Positions 47,303 to 55,431 are shown, numbered from the stretch's first letter. The stretch is DNA of 64,000 nt from Flagellimonas okinawensis (GCF_029194005.1 NZ_JARFVA010000005.1:216340-280339), one strand, 5' to 3'. Numbers and translations: made by a program. Notes: generated by a model not told the origin, from the letters alone.

Positions 47303-48370
47303 TTAGTTGCCATACTTGGAATGGTTTGATTTCATGTTTTTGACCATTTTTTTAAATGCCTTTCCTTTTTTTCGTTTTTCGGCAACTGTAGATTCAAAAT
47401 GTTCTTTTTCCCTACCCATTCTTAGAAAGTTTTGATACGTTGTTTCATCAATAACTCCATTTTTAACAGCATCGATTACAGCACAATTTGTTTCTGTTGT
47501 ATGTGTACAATCTTTAAACTTACATTGTTCAGAAAGATTTGTAATTGTGTCGAAGGTAGTTTCTATTCCATTGGATGAGTCTGTAAGTCCAACCTCTCGA
47601 ATTCCAGGATTGTCAATAATTATTCCGCCGTTTTCCAACACCAGTAACTCTCGATGACTTGTTGTATGTTTTCCCTTGTTGGTACTATTGCTTATGGCGC
47701 TTGTTTTCATTATTTGTTTGTTCAACAACAAGTTGGACAAGGTTGATTTTCCAACCCCAGATGACCCCAATAGGCAATAGGTTTTACTTTTTAGTATGCT
47801 ATTCTTAATCGCTTCAAAGCCTTCGAGAGTTTCATTGCTTAAGGTAAAAACAGGAATGTCTTTAATTCTTTCGTTTACCTTATGGAGTATCTCTTTTAAT
47901 TCAGATGCTTCAATCAGATCAATTTTATTTAAAATAATAATTGGGCTTACCTTGGATGAATGACAAATCGTAAGATATCGTTCAATACGATTGATGTTAA
48001 AATCACTATCAACGGCCTGTACTATAAAAGCGTAGTCAATATTGGTGGCAATGAGCTGTTTTTCTCCCTTTTTGCCAACAGCTTGTCTTTCAATCACTGT
48101 TTTTCGCGGAAGTACAGCATGGATGAGCGCTTCGTCGTCATTGTACTGTGAAAAAGCGACCCAGTCCCCAACAGCTGGAAAGTCGGTTCTGCTGGTTGCA
48201 GTATATCTTAGGTTCCCAATGATTTCGCTATCAAATTCCTTTTGGGCATTTTTTACGATGTATCGTTCTTTATGCTCTGCGATTACTCTCCCAACATCAA
48301 AAGCGTCTAGATTTAATTGCTTTCTATGGTCTTCCCATTCATTGGTATATCCTAAATCTTCCAGTTTCAT
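47303..48370 (-). CDS. rsgA: Ribosome small-subunit-dependent GTPase A
   Basis: Circularly permuted GTPase acting in late 30S maturation. G motifs in permuted order: NKIDLIE (G4), GSSGVGKSTL (G1/P-loop) and DNPGIRE (G3). N-terminal OB-fold about residues 20-100 and C-terminal zinc finger CKFKDCTHTTETNC. 355 aa. The basic C-terminal extension (KRKKGKAFKKMVKNMK) is typical of the YjeQ-type paralogue found as an extra copy in many Gram-positive and Bacteroidetes genomes; a housekeeping copy would be expected elsewhere. It follows the ABC genes in an accessory setting. Confidence 0.88.
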   Translation of the reverse strand: MKLEDLGYTNEWEDHRKQLNLDAFDVGRVIAEHKERYIVKNAQKEFDSEIIGNLRYTATSRTDFPAVGDWVAFSQYNDDEALIHAVLPRKTVIERQAVGKKGEKQLIATNIDYAFIVQAVDSDFNINRIERYLTICHSSKVSPIIILNKIDLIEASELKEILHKVNERIKDIPVFTLSNETLEGFEAIKNSILKSKTYCLLGSSGVGKSTLSNLLLNKQIMKTSAISNSTNKGKHTTSHRELLVLENGGIIIDNPGIREVGLTDSSNGIETTFDTITNLSEQCKFKDCTHTTETNCAVIDAVKNGVIDETTYQNFLRMGREKEHFESTVAEKRKKGKAFKKMVKNMKSNHSKYGN

Positions 48371-48539
48371 TTTTGATTCAGCTCAATTAAATACTTTCCA
48401 TTTAAACCGTGGAGTAAATTATTCCGATTCCCAAGAGTATTGAAAATGGTGATAGCACTCTTATTGATGAGGATTACAAAATATTTGGCAATGATTGTCA
48501 TAATTGTTTTGGTCTTCAGCTCATATTTAAAATGATATA
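48371..48539. other. Non-coding stretch upstream of rsgA
   Basis: AT-rich sequence with no credible gene, hairpin or promoter beyond chance. Together with linker B it makes a 308-bp gap without a gene. Confidence 0.5.
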
Positions 48540-48660
48540 CAGCCGTCTCTGTATGCTGTGTTGCAGGGGTTGGACACTAAGTTAACAAATTAAAACTGGC
48601 AATAAATAAGAGTAATAATTTTTCGAAAAGGAAATCTGTGGACATGCACTATCAATGTTG
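48540..48660 (-). repeat. Cassette linker B (attC-like, type B)
   Basis: Left arm CAGCCGTCTCTGTATG parallels CAACGGTCTCGGCTATG. The centre GGGGTTGGACACTAAGTT and AAAACTG follow type B linkers (60795, 61729) in order, and the right arm ends ATCAATGTTG. The cassette that starts here, GTTGAAATAGTACATTG, ends with CAATGTACTA at 49313, an inverted match. Confidence 0.65.
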
Positions 48661-48678
48661 AAATAGTACATTGTTTAA

Positions 48679-48858
48679 TTATGAAAATGCTTGATATTCT
48701 TCGCTTTCATCGTCTTCATCCTTTTTTTTGTCTAGTTGTTCTATTTCATAAGTTGGCAAATTATCTTTCTTATGGAAGGAAATAGGAATTGGAACTATGG
48801 CAGCAATGATGAAAAAGAAGAGTAGCATTACAAAGCGTACAAACTTTTTTAGCTTCAT
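48679..48858 (-). CDS. Small single-helix membrane protein
   Basis: 59 residues from the ATG before MKLKKFVRFVMLLFFFIIAA: one transmembrane helix or uncleaved signal, then an acidic Asp/Glu/Lys tail (KKKDEDDESEEYQAFS). An upstream in-frame start adds 19 residues but disrupts the usual basic-then-hydrophobic start. First of two small genes in the cassette between linkers B and C. Function unknown. Confidence 0.5.
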   Translation of the reverse strand: MKLKKFVRFVMLLFFFIIAAIVPIPISFHKKDNLPTYEIEQLDKKKDEDDESEEYQAFS

Positions 48859-48942
48859 CTTAAATGGATTTACATTGATAAGTTCCCTCAAAAGGCGAGG
48901 GAGTTTAAAATTCAAATGCGAGACTCGAACAAATGAGTCACA

Positions 48943-49305
48943 CTAAATCCAATGCGATTTTTGTTGAATAATATCGTTTAAGACGACTTTAAGAAGGTTT
49001 GATTTGTATGCTAAAAGATTGTTGTTCTGTATTTTATATTCTAATAAAGAATTAGTGCCTAATTGTTGTGTTTGGGTAAGCCGATCGAATATAATTATGT
49101 CCGCTTTCGCGTAGTTTAAAAACTGGAATTTTTTTGCGAAGTCATACGCTACCGCGGACGAAACATCTTTTTTTAATACGAGAAGTTCTGTTCTGTTGAT
49201 TTCAATGGCAGACGCATGAACTGGCTCATAGTTAAACGAAATAGTTGAATATACTACAACGAGAAGACTAATAAATAGTTTAGATATGTTCTTGATCCAA
49301 TTCAT
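48943..49305 (-). CDS. Secreted protein of unknown function
   Basis: 120 residues with a signal peptide (KLFISLLVVVYSTISF) and a helical mature part (LKKDVSSAVAYDFAKKFQFL). No motif recognised. It sits next to the linker C end of its cassette, so it would be the first gene read in the cassette. Confidence 0.5.
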   Translation of the reverse strand: MNWIKNISKLFISLLVVVYSTISFNYEPVHASAIEINRTELLVLKKDVSSAVAYDFAKKFQFLNYAKADIIIFDRLTQTQQLGTNSLLEYKIQNNNLLAYKSNLLKVVLNDIIQQKSHWI

Positions 49306-49321
49306 TTATCCAATGTACTAC

Positions 49322-49455
49322 AAACGGTCGGCTATGATGTCGTTCTGGCTTGCAGCTAATGAGCCAGGGCCACAGGATGAAATCATTTCCTTTTCTTAAA
49401 AGTAGGGAATTTAATCCAAGGTAGGAGGGTGCAATGAATTATTGCCTAAACGGTT
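49322..49455 (-). repeat. Cassette linker C (attC-like, type A)
   Basis: Left arm AAACGGTCGGCTATGATGTCG, centre CTTAAAAGTAGGGAATTTAAT, right arm CAATGAATTATTGCC. The left cassette end CAATGTACTA pairs with the start of the same cassette at 48657. The right cassette end near GTTACGC is not clearly paired. Confidence 0.7.
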
Positions 49456-49462
49456 ACGCTTT

Positions 49463-50077
49463 TTATTTTTGAAATTTAGAATTTAACCAAGCCTCTAACA
49501 TTTCGTTTTTGTCAGATTCATTGTTGTAGTTAATGTTTACACCAAAGTCCAAGCCATTTATTAATCGGCTGTACATAATTTGATTAAGAATAACCTCTCC
49601 TTGTGGACTGTAAATGGTAAATTCGTAAAACTGAAATTCAAGTCCACCGATATTTGTTGTTCTAGTTTCTGTCGAATCAGTTTTTATTCCTCTATTAAGA
49701 TAGGTATTGTAAATAAGCTCTTTTAATCCAGCATTATTTTCTTCCCATTCACCTTCATATTCTAACTCAAAGGGTTCGGATGTTGATTGAAAAGCATTGA
49801 ATTGGTTTTTTTGAAAGTTCAAAAGTTGCTTTAATCCACTGACATCATATTCTATACCAGCTGTTTCATTTATGGCATCTAAACCTTTTTCGGTTCTTTT
49901 ATCTAAAATACTCCTGTGAGTTACTTCCCATCCCTTTGGGATTTCCATAGTCCAACCAATTTCTTTACTATGGTATATGTTTTCTGTAATTTTTCCCTCA
50001 TCAATTTGCTTGTTGGGGTCGGTTTTGCAAGAAATAAAAACTGTAATAAAAAGTAAGAGTGTAAATTTAATTTTCAT
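49463..50077 (-). CDS. Lipoprotein, PsbP/DUF1795-like
   Basis: The lipobox in FITVFISC precedes a beta-rich domain (YHSKEIGWTMEIPKGWEVTHR ... GLEFQFYEFTIYSPQGEVILN) reminiscent of PsbP/DUF1795 proteins, including the buried Trp and the PKGWEV turn. 204 aa. Sole gene of the cassette between linkers C and D. Ligand unknown. Confidence 0.6.
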   Translation of the reverse strand: MKIKFTLLLFITVFISCKTDPNKQIDEGKITENIYHSKEIGWTMEIPKGWEVTHRSILDKRTEKGLDAINETAGIEYDVSGLKQLLNFQKNQFNAFQSTSEPFELEYEGEWEENNAGLKELIYNTYLNRGIKTDSTETRTTNIGGLEFQFYEFTIYSPQGEVILNQIMYSRLINGLDFGVNINYNNESDKNEMLEAWLNSKFQK

Positions 50078-50096
50078 GTTATTTTCATATTACATA

Positions 50097-50138
50097 CAAC
50101 GGTCTCGGCAATGAACAAGCAATTACTTATTACCGTTT
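50097..50138 (-). repeat. Cassette linker D (attC-like, compact)
   Basis: Shortest linker: CAACGGTCTCGGCAATGA joined to ACAAGCAATTACTTATTACCGTT in about 42 bp. GGCAATGA and TTATTACC are the inner inverted pair. It keeps AACGGTCTC and the ACAAGCAATTACTTAT end of type B linkers with the centre deleted. Confidence 0.7.
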
Positions 50139-50151
50139 TTACCAGTTGTTT

Positions 50152-50760
50152 TTATTCTTTAAATCTTTTGTTGTTCAATTTTTGATTTGCTTTATTTTTT
50201 ACTTTTTTGTTTAACCCGTTTATTGCAAATCTCTCTATAATTTTTCGTGTTATATCTCGATGGTCGAGTAGTAAATTCTGAATTTCAGCATTTCCGTTTG
50301 TTAAGATATTTTCTACCAACTCATTTGAGATTCCGGAGTCTTGCAATTTCAGACGGTAGGTTTCCGATGGCTCAGAAACAATTCCTCTTTTGCTTGTTAT
50401 TCTTGGGTCTTTATGGACAGGAAGTACCCGCATTAATTCCTCTAGTTTTTCAACAAGCTTTACTCTTGATTTGGTCGTAAAAGTCAAAAATGGATCCTCC
50501 CAATCTGGGACAATGTCAAATTCATTATTTTTTGGATTGAAATTTTCTATGAAGTTTACAACTTGGACTTCATATTCACCATTTAAATCTCTTTCTGGTC
50601 GCCACTCTACATCTATGAGTTTTAATCGACTATAATTTTCTAACATCAACAAACTTGAACCATCAAAATAATCCTCGAAACCAACTACAGGTTCAATTTC
50701 ATATAGTTGGTTGTATTTTACCGTCCAACCAGCTTCAATTCTTAGGGGTTGTAGATTCAT
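50152..50760 (-). CDS. Cytosolic protein of unknown function
   Basis: 202 residues, no signal peptide. N-terminal beta-rich domain (EAGWTVKYNQLYEIEP, LIDVEWRPERDLNGEYEV) and a basic helical C-terminus (KKVKNKANQKLNNKRFKE). The first half resembles small immunity-like proteins, without certainty. Sole gene of its cassette. Confidence 0.5.
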   Translation of the reverse strand: MNLQPLRIEAGWTVKYNQLYEIEPVVGFEDYFDGSSLLMLENYSRLKLIDVEWRPERDLNGEYEVQVVNFIENFNPKNNEFDIVPDWEDPFLTFTTKSRVKLVEKLEELMRVLPVHKDPRITSKRGIVSEPSETYRLKLQDSGISNELVENILTNGNAEIQNLLLDHRDITRKIIERFAINGLNKKVKNKANQKLNNKRFKE

Positions 50761-50788
50761 TTCAATATTGAGCAGGTCAAAATACTGA

Positions 50789-50920
50789 CAACAATGACCA
50801 AAGGTGTTGCGTGATTAGTGCCGTGTTAAGAACCTAATTTAGCAAATTAAAACCGAATAGAAAATCCGTCAGGATTTTCCGAAGTAGGTGTGAATTAGTA
50901 ATTATTTATAGGCAGTATTA
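50789..50920 (-). repeat. Cassette linker E (attC-like, type B)
   Basis: CAACAATGACC..GGTGTTGCGTG at the left, the perfect palindrome GAAAATCC-GTCA-GGATTTTC at 50860-50879, then GAAGTAGG, AGTAATTATTTATAGGC and GTATTAGCG at the right. The stop codon of the beta-lactamase-like gene lies inside the right end, as is common for cassette genes. Confidence 0.7.
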
Positions 50921-52603
50921 GCGTATTTTTTTAAACCATACATTTCGAGTGCGACCATTTGACATTCTTAAACCCATAACTTTTCCTTTTTCGTTTTTTT
51001 TGATTTCCACAGTACCTACTGGCCAATCACCTGAAAAAATAGTGTTATATAATTGTTCTAGTTTTAATATGCCATGCCTTGCATGTTCGAGGTAAATATT
51101 TGAATTGTCATCAATAGAAATTGAATACATGGTTTTTAGTTCTGGACTGTAATACTTTCCAACAAGAATGTTATTGCCATTTGTTGTTATATCCAGGTTA
51201 CTTTGAAGAAAGGTGAAGATTCCGGGTAAATTATTTTCAGTTGTGATAATCATTTGACGCGTTATACTATCAAATTTTACCATTGGTTTTATAGATGGAT
51301 GATTCATTATAAACGTATGCTTGCCTATTGGCAACAATGGCCATTGGTTTCCTGCTGAACTTGAGTATTGTAAAGTATCATTTTTTATATAAACTTTTCG
51401 TCCAGATTTCTCAGAAGCACTCCAGTAAACACCTTCAAACTCCTCAAGTCTTTGCTTTGTTAACCTGATAAATTTAGCTGGTAATTCGGTAGATGTAGTT
51501 GCGGTTTTTGTTAGTGAATTATTCTTTTTATTTAATAAAATATCAGAAATCTTGTTTGCTTTAGAGCCAATGTTACTTCTTGAATAATTGGTTAGAATTA
51601 CAATATTAAGTTGTTCTTCCGGAAAAGTTCTTGCTAACGCTCTAAAACCACCTACAGATCCTCCATGTTGTATTACCTTTCTTCCAGAGTATTCTTCAAT
51701 ACGAACCCCAAAACCATAATTGGTTTCAAAACCATTATGTAGTGGTGTGGTGGATAGCAACTTTTTAAACGCTGTCTCCCAATTATTTTTGGGGGTACTA
51801 AAATTTTGCAACCAAATATTTAAATCCTCTATGGTAGAGTGTATATTTCCAGAACCGAAGTACCCCCAATATTCCAAAGCTCTTTCAAATTCTTCTCGCA
51901 AATAGTAAGATGTAGCATTATTTGCAACAATCTTATTAAGAGAAGTTTCTACATAAGTGTTTTTCATTCCTAATGGATGAAAAATATTTTGCTTCATCCA
52001 TTGGTCAAATTTTAATTGACTAATATTCTCAATAATTTTAGCCAAAAGAATGTAGCCGGTATTGCTGTATAAAAATTCTTCTCCAGGTTTAAAGTTGAGT
52101 TCTTTTTGATTGTTAATAATTCTATATACATCATCATTTGTTTCTAGATCTCCGCTTCTCCAGCCAGCTAATCCTAATAAACCATGTAAATCTCTCATTC
52201 CACTTGTATGCTGCAATAAATGGCGAATGGTTATGGTTTCACCAAAACTGGGCAATTCAGGAATGTATTTTTTAATGTCATCATCGAAAGAAAGTTTGTT
52301 TTGTTCTTCTAACAACACAATACCCATAGCTGTGAATTGCTTTGATATAGAGCCAATATTAAAAAGTGTGTGGTTGGAGTTTGGAATGTTATATTCAATA
52401 TTTGCTAAACCATAGGATTTTGAAAAAATAGTTTTTCCGTCTTTTGAAACCAATACCGCACCACCTGGATGATTTGGTGAATTCCAAGAAGTAAAAAGAC
52501 TATCTATTTTTTGGATCTGTATTTGATTTGTTTGACCATAACTAGTGAAGACGTGCAATAAAAGAATAAACAGGCTTAAAAAACATACTCTTATTTTCAT
52601 CAT
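50918..52603 (-). CDS. Secreted class C beta-lactamase-family serine hydrolase
   Basis: Signal peptide (KIRVCFLSLFILLLHVFTSYG), then a serine beta-lactamase/D-alanyl-D-alanine carboxypeptidase fold: the nucleophile Ser in GSISKQFTAM (SxxK), the YSNTGY motif (YxN) and QHGGSVGGF (HxG). Residues about 380-561 are a C-terminal beta domain like those of esterase-type members. 561 aa. Could act on peptidoglycan, esters or lipids; true beta-lactam resistance is not implied. It is the largest cassette-borne gene here. Confidence 0.8.
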   Translation of the reverse strand: MMKIRVCFLSLFILLLHVFTSYGQTNQIQIQKIDSLFTSWNSPNHPGGAVLVSKDGKTIFSKSYGLANIEYNIPNSNHTLFNIGSISKQFTAMGIVLLEEQNKLSFDDDIKKYIPELPSFGETITIRHLLQHTSGMRDLHGLLGLAGWRSGDLETNDDVYRIINNQKELNFKPGEEFLYSNTGYILLAKIIENISQLKFDQWMKQNIFHPLGMKNTYVETSLNKIVANNATSYYLREEFERALEYWGYFGSGNIHSTIEDLNIWLQNFSTPKNNWETAFKKLLSTTPLHNGFETNYGFGVRIEEYSGRKVIQHGGSVGGFRALARTFPEEQLNIVILTNYSRSNIGSKANKISDILLNKKNNSLTKTATTSTELPAKFIRLTKQRLEEFEGVYWSASEKSGRKVYIKNDTLQYSSSAGNQWPLLPIGKHTFIMNHPSIKPMVKFDSITRQMIITTENNLPGIFTFLQSNLDITTNGNNILVGKYYSPELKTMYSISIDDNSNIYLEHARHGILKLEQLYNTIFSGDWPVGTVEIKKNEKGKVMGLRMSNGRTRNVWFKKIR

Positions 52604-52721
52604 TATTTTCTTTTACATGATTAAAATGCAAAAGTCAATAACTAACCAAATCGATAAAAAAAAAGACCACGCCAATTACCCGCCACTAGGCCGCCAATGG
52701 CATGCCAACATAGGGTTCAGG
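52604..52721. other. Gap with possible degenerate linker F
   Basis: Contains ATGCCAACATAGGG and a TTGGCATGCCATTGG palindrome (minus strand), which could be a worn cassette junction between the hydrolase and XRE genes. Arms do not pair well enough to call it. Confidence 0.3.
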
Positions 52722-53258
52722 CTAAATAATACTAAACTTAGGGCTATAGAAAAGTTGGTTGTTTTTGTTTATTTCGGCACTGTTTCTGAGGATAATAAAA
52801 GCATTTGCGAGCACTAGGATCACCATAATTGCTATAACAATATCTCTACCCAGTTCACCTAAATTGATGATATTACCTAAAAGGAATATTGTTAACCATA
52901 ATAGTGTCCAGAGAATTTGTATGGTAATTATCTGTTTTGTTAGCACATTTAATTGCTTTTTGCTCAAAGCAATGATTAGGGGTATGGCAAAATTTAGAAC
53001 TGGAATAAATACAACAAGTAAAGACGATAAGTTAATTATTTTCACCCATTTTTGGCTGGATTCAGTTATGAGCGGTTTTTGTTTGATCAGATTTATTTCA
53101 TCTATATTCAGTGTTTTGGCCAACGCTTTTAAGGTAAAACCTTTGGGGTCTATTCCAGATTCTATACGCTGAATAGTTCTTACAGAGATTCCTGACTTCT
53201 TTGAAAGTTCTTCTTGAGTTAAGTTTTGCTTCTCTCTATATTCCGTTAATTTCGACAT
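52722..53258 (-). CDS. XRE-family regulator with membrane domain
   Basis: The N-terminal helix-turn-helix (TEYREKQNLTQEELSKKSGI, SVRTIQRIESG) is a Cro/C1-type DNA-binding domain. Three to four transmembrane helices follow from about residue 75 (LSSLLVVFIPVLNFAIPLI...). 178 aa. Membrane-tethered XRE proteins are frequent in Bacteroidetes; signal unknown. The regulator lies within its cassette, and the target may be the cassette itself or chromosomal genes. Confidence 0.75.
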   Translation of the reverse strand: MSKLTEYREKQNLTQEELSKKSGISVRTIQRIESGIDPKGFTLKALAKTLNIDEINLIKQKPLITESSQKWVKIINLSSLLVVFIPVLNFAIPLIIALSKKQLNVLTKQIITIQILWTLLWLTIFLLGNIINLGELGRDIVIAIMVILVLANAFIILRNSAEINKNNQLFYSPKFSII

Positions 53259-53295
53259 ATCTATTTGTCAACTTGTAGGATGGTTGTTCGACATA

Positions 53296-53417
53296 CAACG
53301 TTGCGTGTATAATTGCGTTTTGTCCAGCGGCTGTTGAGCCAGAGCCGCAGGATGAAATCTTAAAAGTAGGGAATTTAGTTTAAGACAAGAGCGAACAATG
53401 AATTATAGCCAGTGTTG
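53296..53417 (-). repeat. Cassette linker G (attC-like, type A)
   Basis: CAACGTTGCG..TATAATTGCG at the left; TCTTAAAAGTAGGGAATTTA, GCGAACAATGAATTATAGCC and AGTGTTG at the right. The downstream cassette starts GTTGGCTACAG. Confidence 0.75.
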
Positions 53418-53773
53418 GCTACAGTTTTTTTATTATTCAATTGGGTTTTCAATTTGGCTAATTTCTCTCAAGATGCTTGCTAGTCTATCAAAATCTACAA
53501 ATGTGGCAATACGTTCATCATCAGAAATCATTTTTTTTAATTCCATAACATCGTCTTGCAAGTCGCCTTGGTCAATTTCAGATGCTGAATACCAATCTTC
53601 AGGTTTCTCAAACTTATTCCACTTTTCTGTGGGAATTAACCTGTAAGTAATAGTTTTCAATTCCATTTCAGAATCGTTTCCGTATTCGAATTCGAGTTTT
53701 TCAATTATCTTCTCAAATATCTTTTTCAGTTCTGAAACTTTAATTCCGCTCATTTCTTTAAATTGTAGCCAAC
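53414..53773 (-). mobile_element. Gene cassette G-H (clear end pairing)
   Basis: The ends GTTGGCTACAG (53414) and TTGTAGCCAAC (to 53773) are inverse complements with one mismatch, and are not shared with neighbouring cassettes. The cassette is 360 bp with one short gene. Confidence 0.75.
53433..53753 (-). CDS. Small cytosolic protein of unknown function
   Basis: 106 residues from the ATG before MSGIKVSELKKIFEKIIEKL. An upstream in-frame start would extend through linker H, so the start inside the cassette was chosen. The second half is acidic (DQGDLQDDVMELKKMISDDE). No family recognised; helical amphipathic ends suggest a binding or immunity-type protein. Confidence 0.6.
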   Translation of the reverse strand: MSGIKVSELKKIFEKIIEKLEFEYGNDSEMELKTITYRLIPTEKWNKFEKPEDWYSASEIDQGDLQDDVMELKKMISDDERIATFVDFDRLASILREISQIENPIE

Positions 53774-53896
53774 GTTTTGCCGATATGAAACGTAGCGGAT
53801 TTAGAAGTAATTCTGTATCAAGATACAGATAATTTATAGTAAATGTACCAATGCTCTGCAGAGCACAGTCCCCGCTATGTTTTATATTGGCTGTTG
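53770..53896 (-). repeat. Cassette linker H (attC-like, distinct type)
   Basis: CAACGTTTTGCCGATATGAAACG at the left and GTTTTATATTGGCTGTTG at the right; the inner pair is GCCGATATGAA / TTTATATTGGC. The centre is unlike type A or B and contains GTATCAAGATAC and CTCTGCAGAG palindromes. Confidence 0.75.
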
Positions 53897-54521
53897 GCAC
53901 CAGTAATTCTTATTAAGCTTTATACATATTAAATAGATTATAAATAATCCATTTATCATCTATCTTTTTCATTATATAAAAGTCTCCACTAGCAAATAAA
54001 CCGTGTCTTTTAAAATCAACAAAAAGTATCGCTAAATCACCTGAATAAACTATATTGGAAAACGAAAATGCACCTAATGATTTTGGATAAGTTTTATAAA
54101 ATCTCTCCCAACCTTCATTTATATCTTTTGAGAATAAATCGTGGAATTCATTAAGATAAATCTCAGATAATTGAATAGAACAATTTAAGCTATCTGCATC
54201 TATTTTGGGACTATCAATGTATGATTCTTTTAAGATAGATAGCATATCCTTTAAAACATATCTTGTCACACTATCAATTCTGGTCTCAAACAACGCATAA
54301 TCAACATATTCGTAACCTTCAGATGCCCAGTTAGTCAATGTATCCAATCTATCAATAATAACCGCGTTTTTAGAATACTTCTTTTTAATATCTAATCGAT
54401 TAAAATAGTTATCAATAATTGTTGAGTAAATCTCGTAGTCGGATTTTTCTTGACAATAGCAACTGCCAAAAATTATAAGAAAAAATATCGTGGTTATCGT
54501 TTTCATATTATTGGTGCCAAC
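53893..54521 (-). mobile_element. Gene cassette H-I (clear end pairing)
   Basis: GTTGGCACCAGTAAT at the left and ATTATTGGTGCCAAC at the right are inverse complements with one mismatch. One gene inside. Confidence 0.8.
53913..54506 (-). CDS. Secreted protein of unknown function
   Basis: Signal peptide MKTITTIFFLIIFGSCYC; the Cys could be a lipidation site. The mature helical-then-beta domain (DDKWIIYNLF at the end, VYSGDLAILFVDFKRHG before it) reads like an NTF2/SnoaL-style fold, but this is not certain. 197 aa. Sole gene of cassette H-I; its start lies 15 bp inside the cassette end. Confidence 0.6.
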   Translation of the reverse strand: MKTITTIFFLIIFGSCYCQEKSDYEIYSTIIDNYFNRLDIKKKYSKNAVIIDRLDTLTNWASEGYEYVDYALFETRIDSVTRYVLKDMLSILKESYIDSPKIDADSLNCSIQLSEIYLNEFHDLFSKDINEGWERFYKTYPKSLGAFSFSNIVYSGDLAILFVDFKRHGLFASGDFYIMKKIDDKWIIYNLFNMYKA

Positions 54522-54696
54522 GGTTCTCGGCTATGATTTCGTTGTGGCTGGCGGCTGGTGAGCGACGGCGAGGGCCGGTGCGATTTTCCAGCGAGCCATA
54601 GCCGCGTTACGAAAGCATTCCCGTGGTTAATAGTTTTCTTAAAAGTAGGGAATTTAGTTCAAGGCAGGAGGGAACAATGAATTATAGCCAGTGTTG
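54518..54696 (-). repeat. Cassette linker I (attC-like, full-length type A)
   Basis: CAACGGTTCTCGGCTATGA at the left; GGCTGGCGGCTGG and CCAGCGAGCC form inner arms; TAGGGAATTTAGTTCAAGGC, AGGAGGGAACAATGAATTA and TAGCCAGTGTTG at the right. About 179 bp. Confidence 0.85.
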
Positions 54697-55234
54697 TGCA
54701 TAGTGTTTTTTTTATTCAGTTCGTTTGTAATTCAGTCCAGTTTTTATTCCGCTTATTGTTAGCAGAATTATTAAAATCAGTTGGATTATTAATAAAATGT
54801 AATAAGCATTATTCCATCCATTTCCAGCATTTTCCACAATTCCCCCACTCAAAGTTGGATATTCGGTTGAGCCAGGAATTTCTCGGATAGAATTAACCAA
54901 TGAGATTAGAAATGTAAAAATCAATATCAGGCTTATGTCCGAAATCATAAAGATCAGATTTGCGGTCAAGTTTTTAAAATTCCGCCGTAACATTCGGATT
55001 AGGTAAACACCAAAGAGAGTCAGCGACACAATCAGAACAATCAGATGAATATTCCCAATCAGATAATATGTGTCGTGAACATTTATGTCAGTAACTGCGT
55101 CTGATTTCAGTCCGTTAATTCCAAAAACTCCGATTAATATAATCAGAACGAAACCTATTGTTCCGATTAGCCAAAATGTTTCTTTTTTTCTCAAATTTTA
55201 ATTCAGATTTCGTTTTTCGGACATTATGCACAAC
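54693..55234 (-). mobile_element. Gene cassette I-J (clear end pairing)
   Basis: GTTGTGCATAG at the left and TTATGCACAAC at the right are inverse complements with one mismatch. The right linker is split by the first IS110 copy. Confidence 0.85.
54712..55194 (-). CDS. Membrane protein with cytochrome oxidase subunit I-like HDTYY motif, paralogue
   Basis: 160 residues with four hydrophobic segments. The second starts DINVHDTYYLIGNIH: H40, D41 and H50 keep the COX1 Mg-site and heme a ligand positions, while the heme a3 ligand position is Asn48. The rest diverges from the 44425 paralogue more than this motif does. Start is TTG (TTG AGA AAA), as no ATG is available upstream in the cassette. Sole gene of cassette I-J. 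Confidence 0.68.
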   Translation of the reverse strand: MRKKETFWLIGTIGFVLIILIGVFGINGLKSDAVTDINVHDTYYLIGNIHLIVLIVSLTLFGVYLIRMLRRNFKNLTANLIFMISDISLILIFTFLISLVNSIREIPGSTEYPTLSGGIVENAGNGWNNAYYILLIIQLILIILLTISGIKTGLNYKRTE

Positions 55235-55240
55235 GGTCTC
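55231..55240 (-). repeat. Cassette linker J, left fragment
   Basis: CAACGGTCTC is the left arm of a type A linker whose remainder resumes at 56453 after the IS110 insertion. Confidence 0.8.
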
Positions 55241-55431
55241 CTTTACTTTGAATTTATATATTAAATAAGAGAAAGAGGAGAACTAAAACGGTCTCTAAGT
55301 TAAGCCTTACTAGACGTATCAGTCCTCTTTTCTCCTAAAAGTTGCATAGAACCAATTGGAATACCAGGTGTTGTAGCACCCAATAAAGGAAATAGTTTTT
55401 GCAACATAATTTAACCGTCAATTTTAAAATT
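55241..55431 (+). ncRNA. Candidate IS110 bridge RNA region
   Basis: The 191-bp left-end non-coding leader is the usual place of the bridge (seek) RNA in IS110-group elements. AACGGTCTC at 55287-55295 repeats the target sequence at 55232-55240, as expected for the left target guide. A right guide is less clear (CATAG at 55345-55349). Also contains GAGAAAGAGGAGAA and its partner TCCTCTTTTCTC, which can form a stem around the guide. Confidence 0.55.

Noticed and set aside
50918..52603. Beta-lactam resistance gene
   Set aside because: SxxK/YxN/HxG motifs define a broad serine hydrolase family including esterases and peptidases; nothing shows activity on antibiotics.
52604..52740. A clear cassette linker between the beta-lactamase-like and XRE genes
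   Set aside because: Some core-like words are present, but the arms and cassette ends do not pair convincingly, so only a weak note was kept.
55232..55240. AACGGTCTC as part of the IS110 left end rather than the target
   Set aside because: It also occurs in linker D (50098-50106), which has no IS, and related forms occur in every linker.
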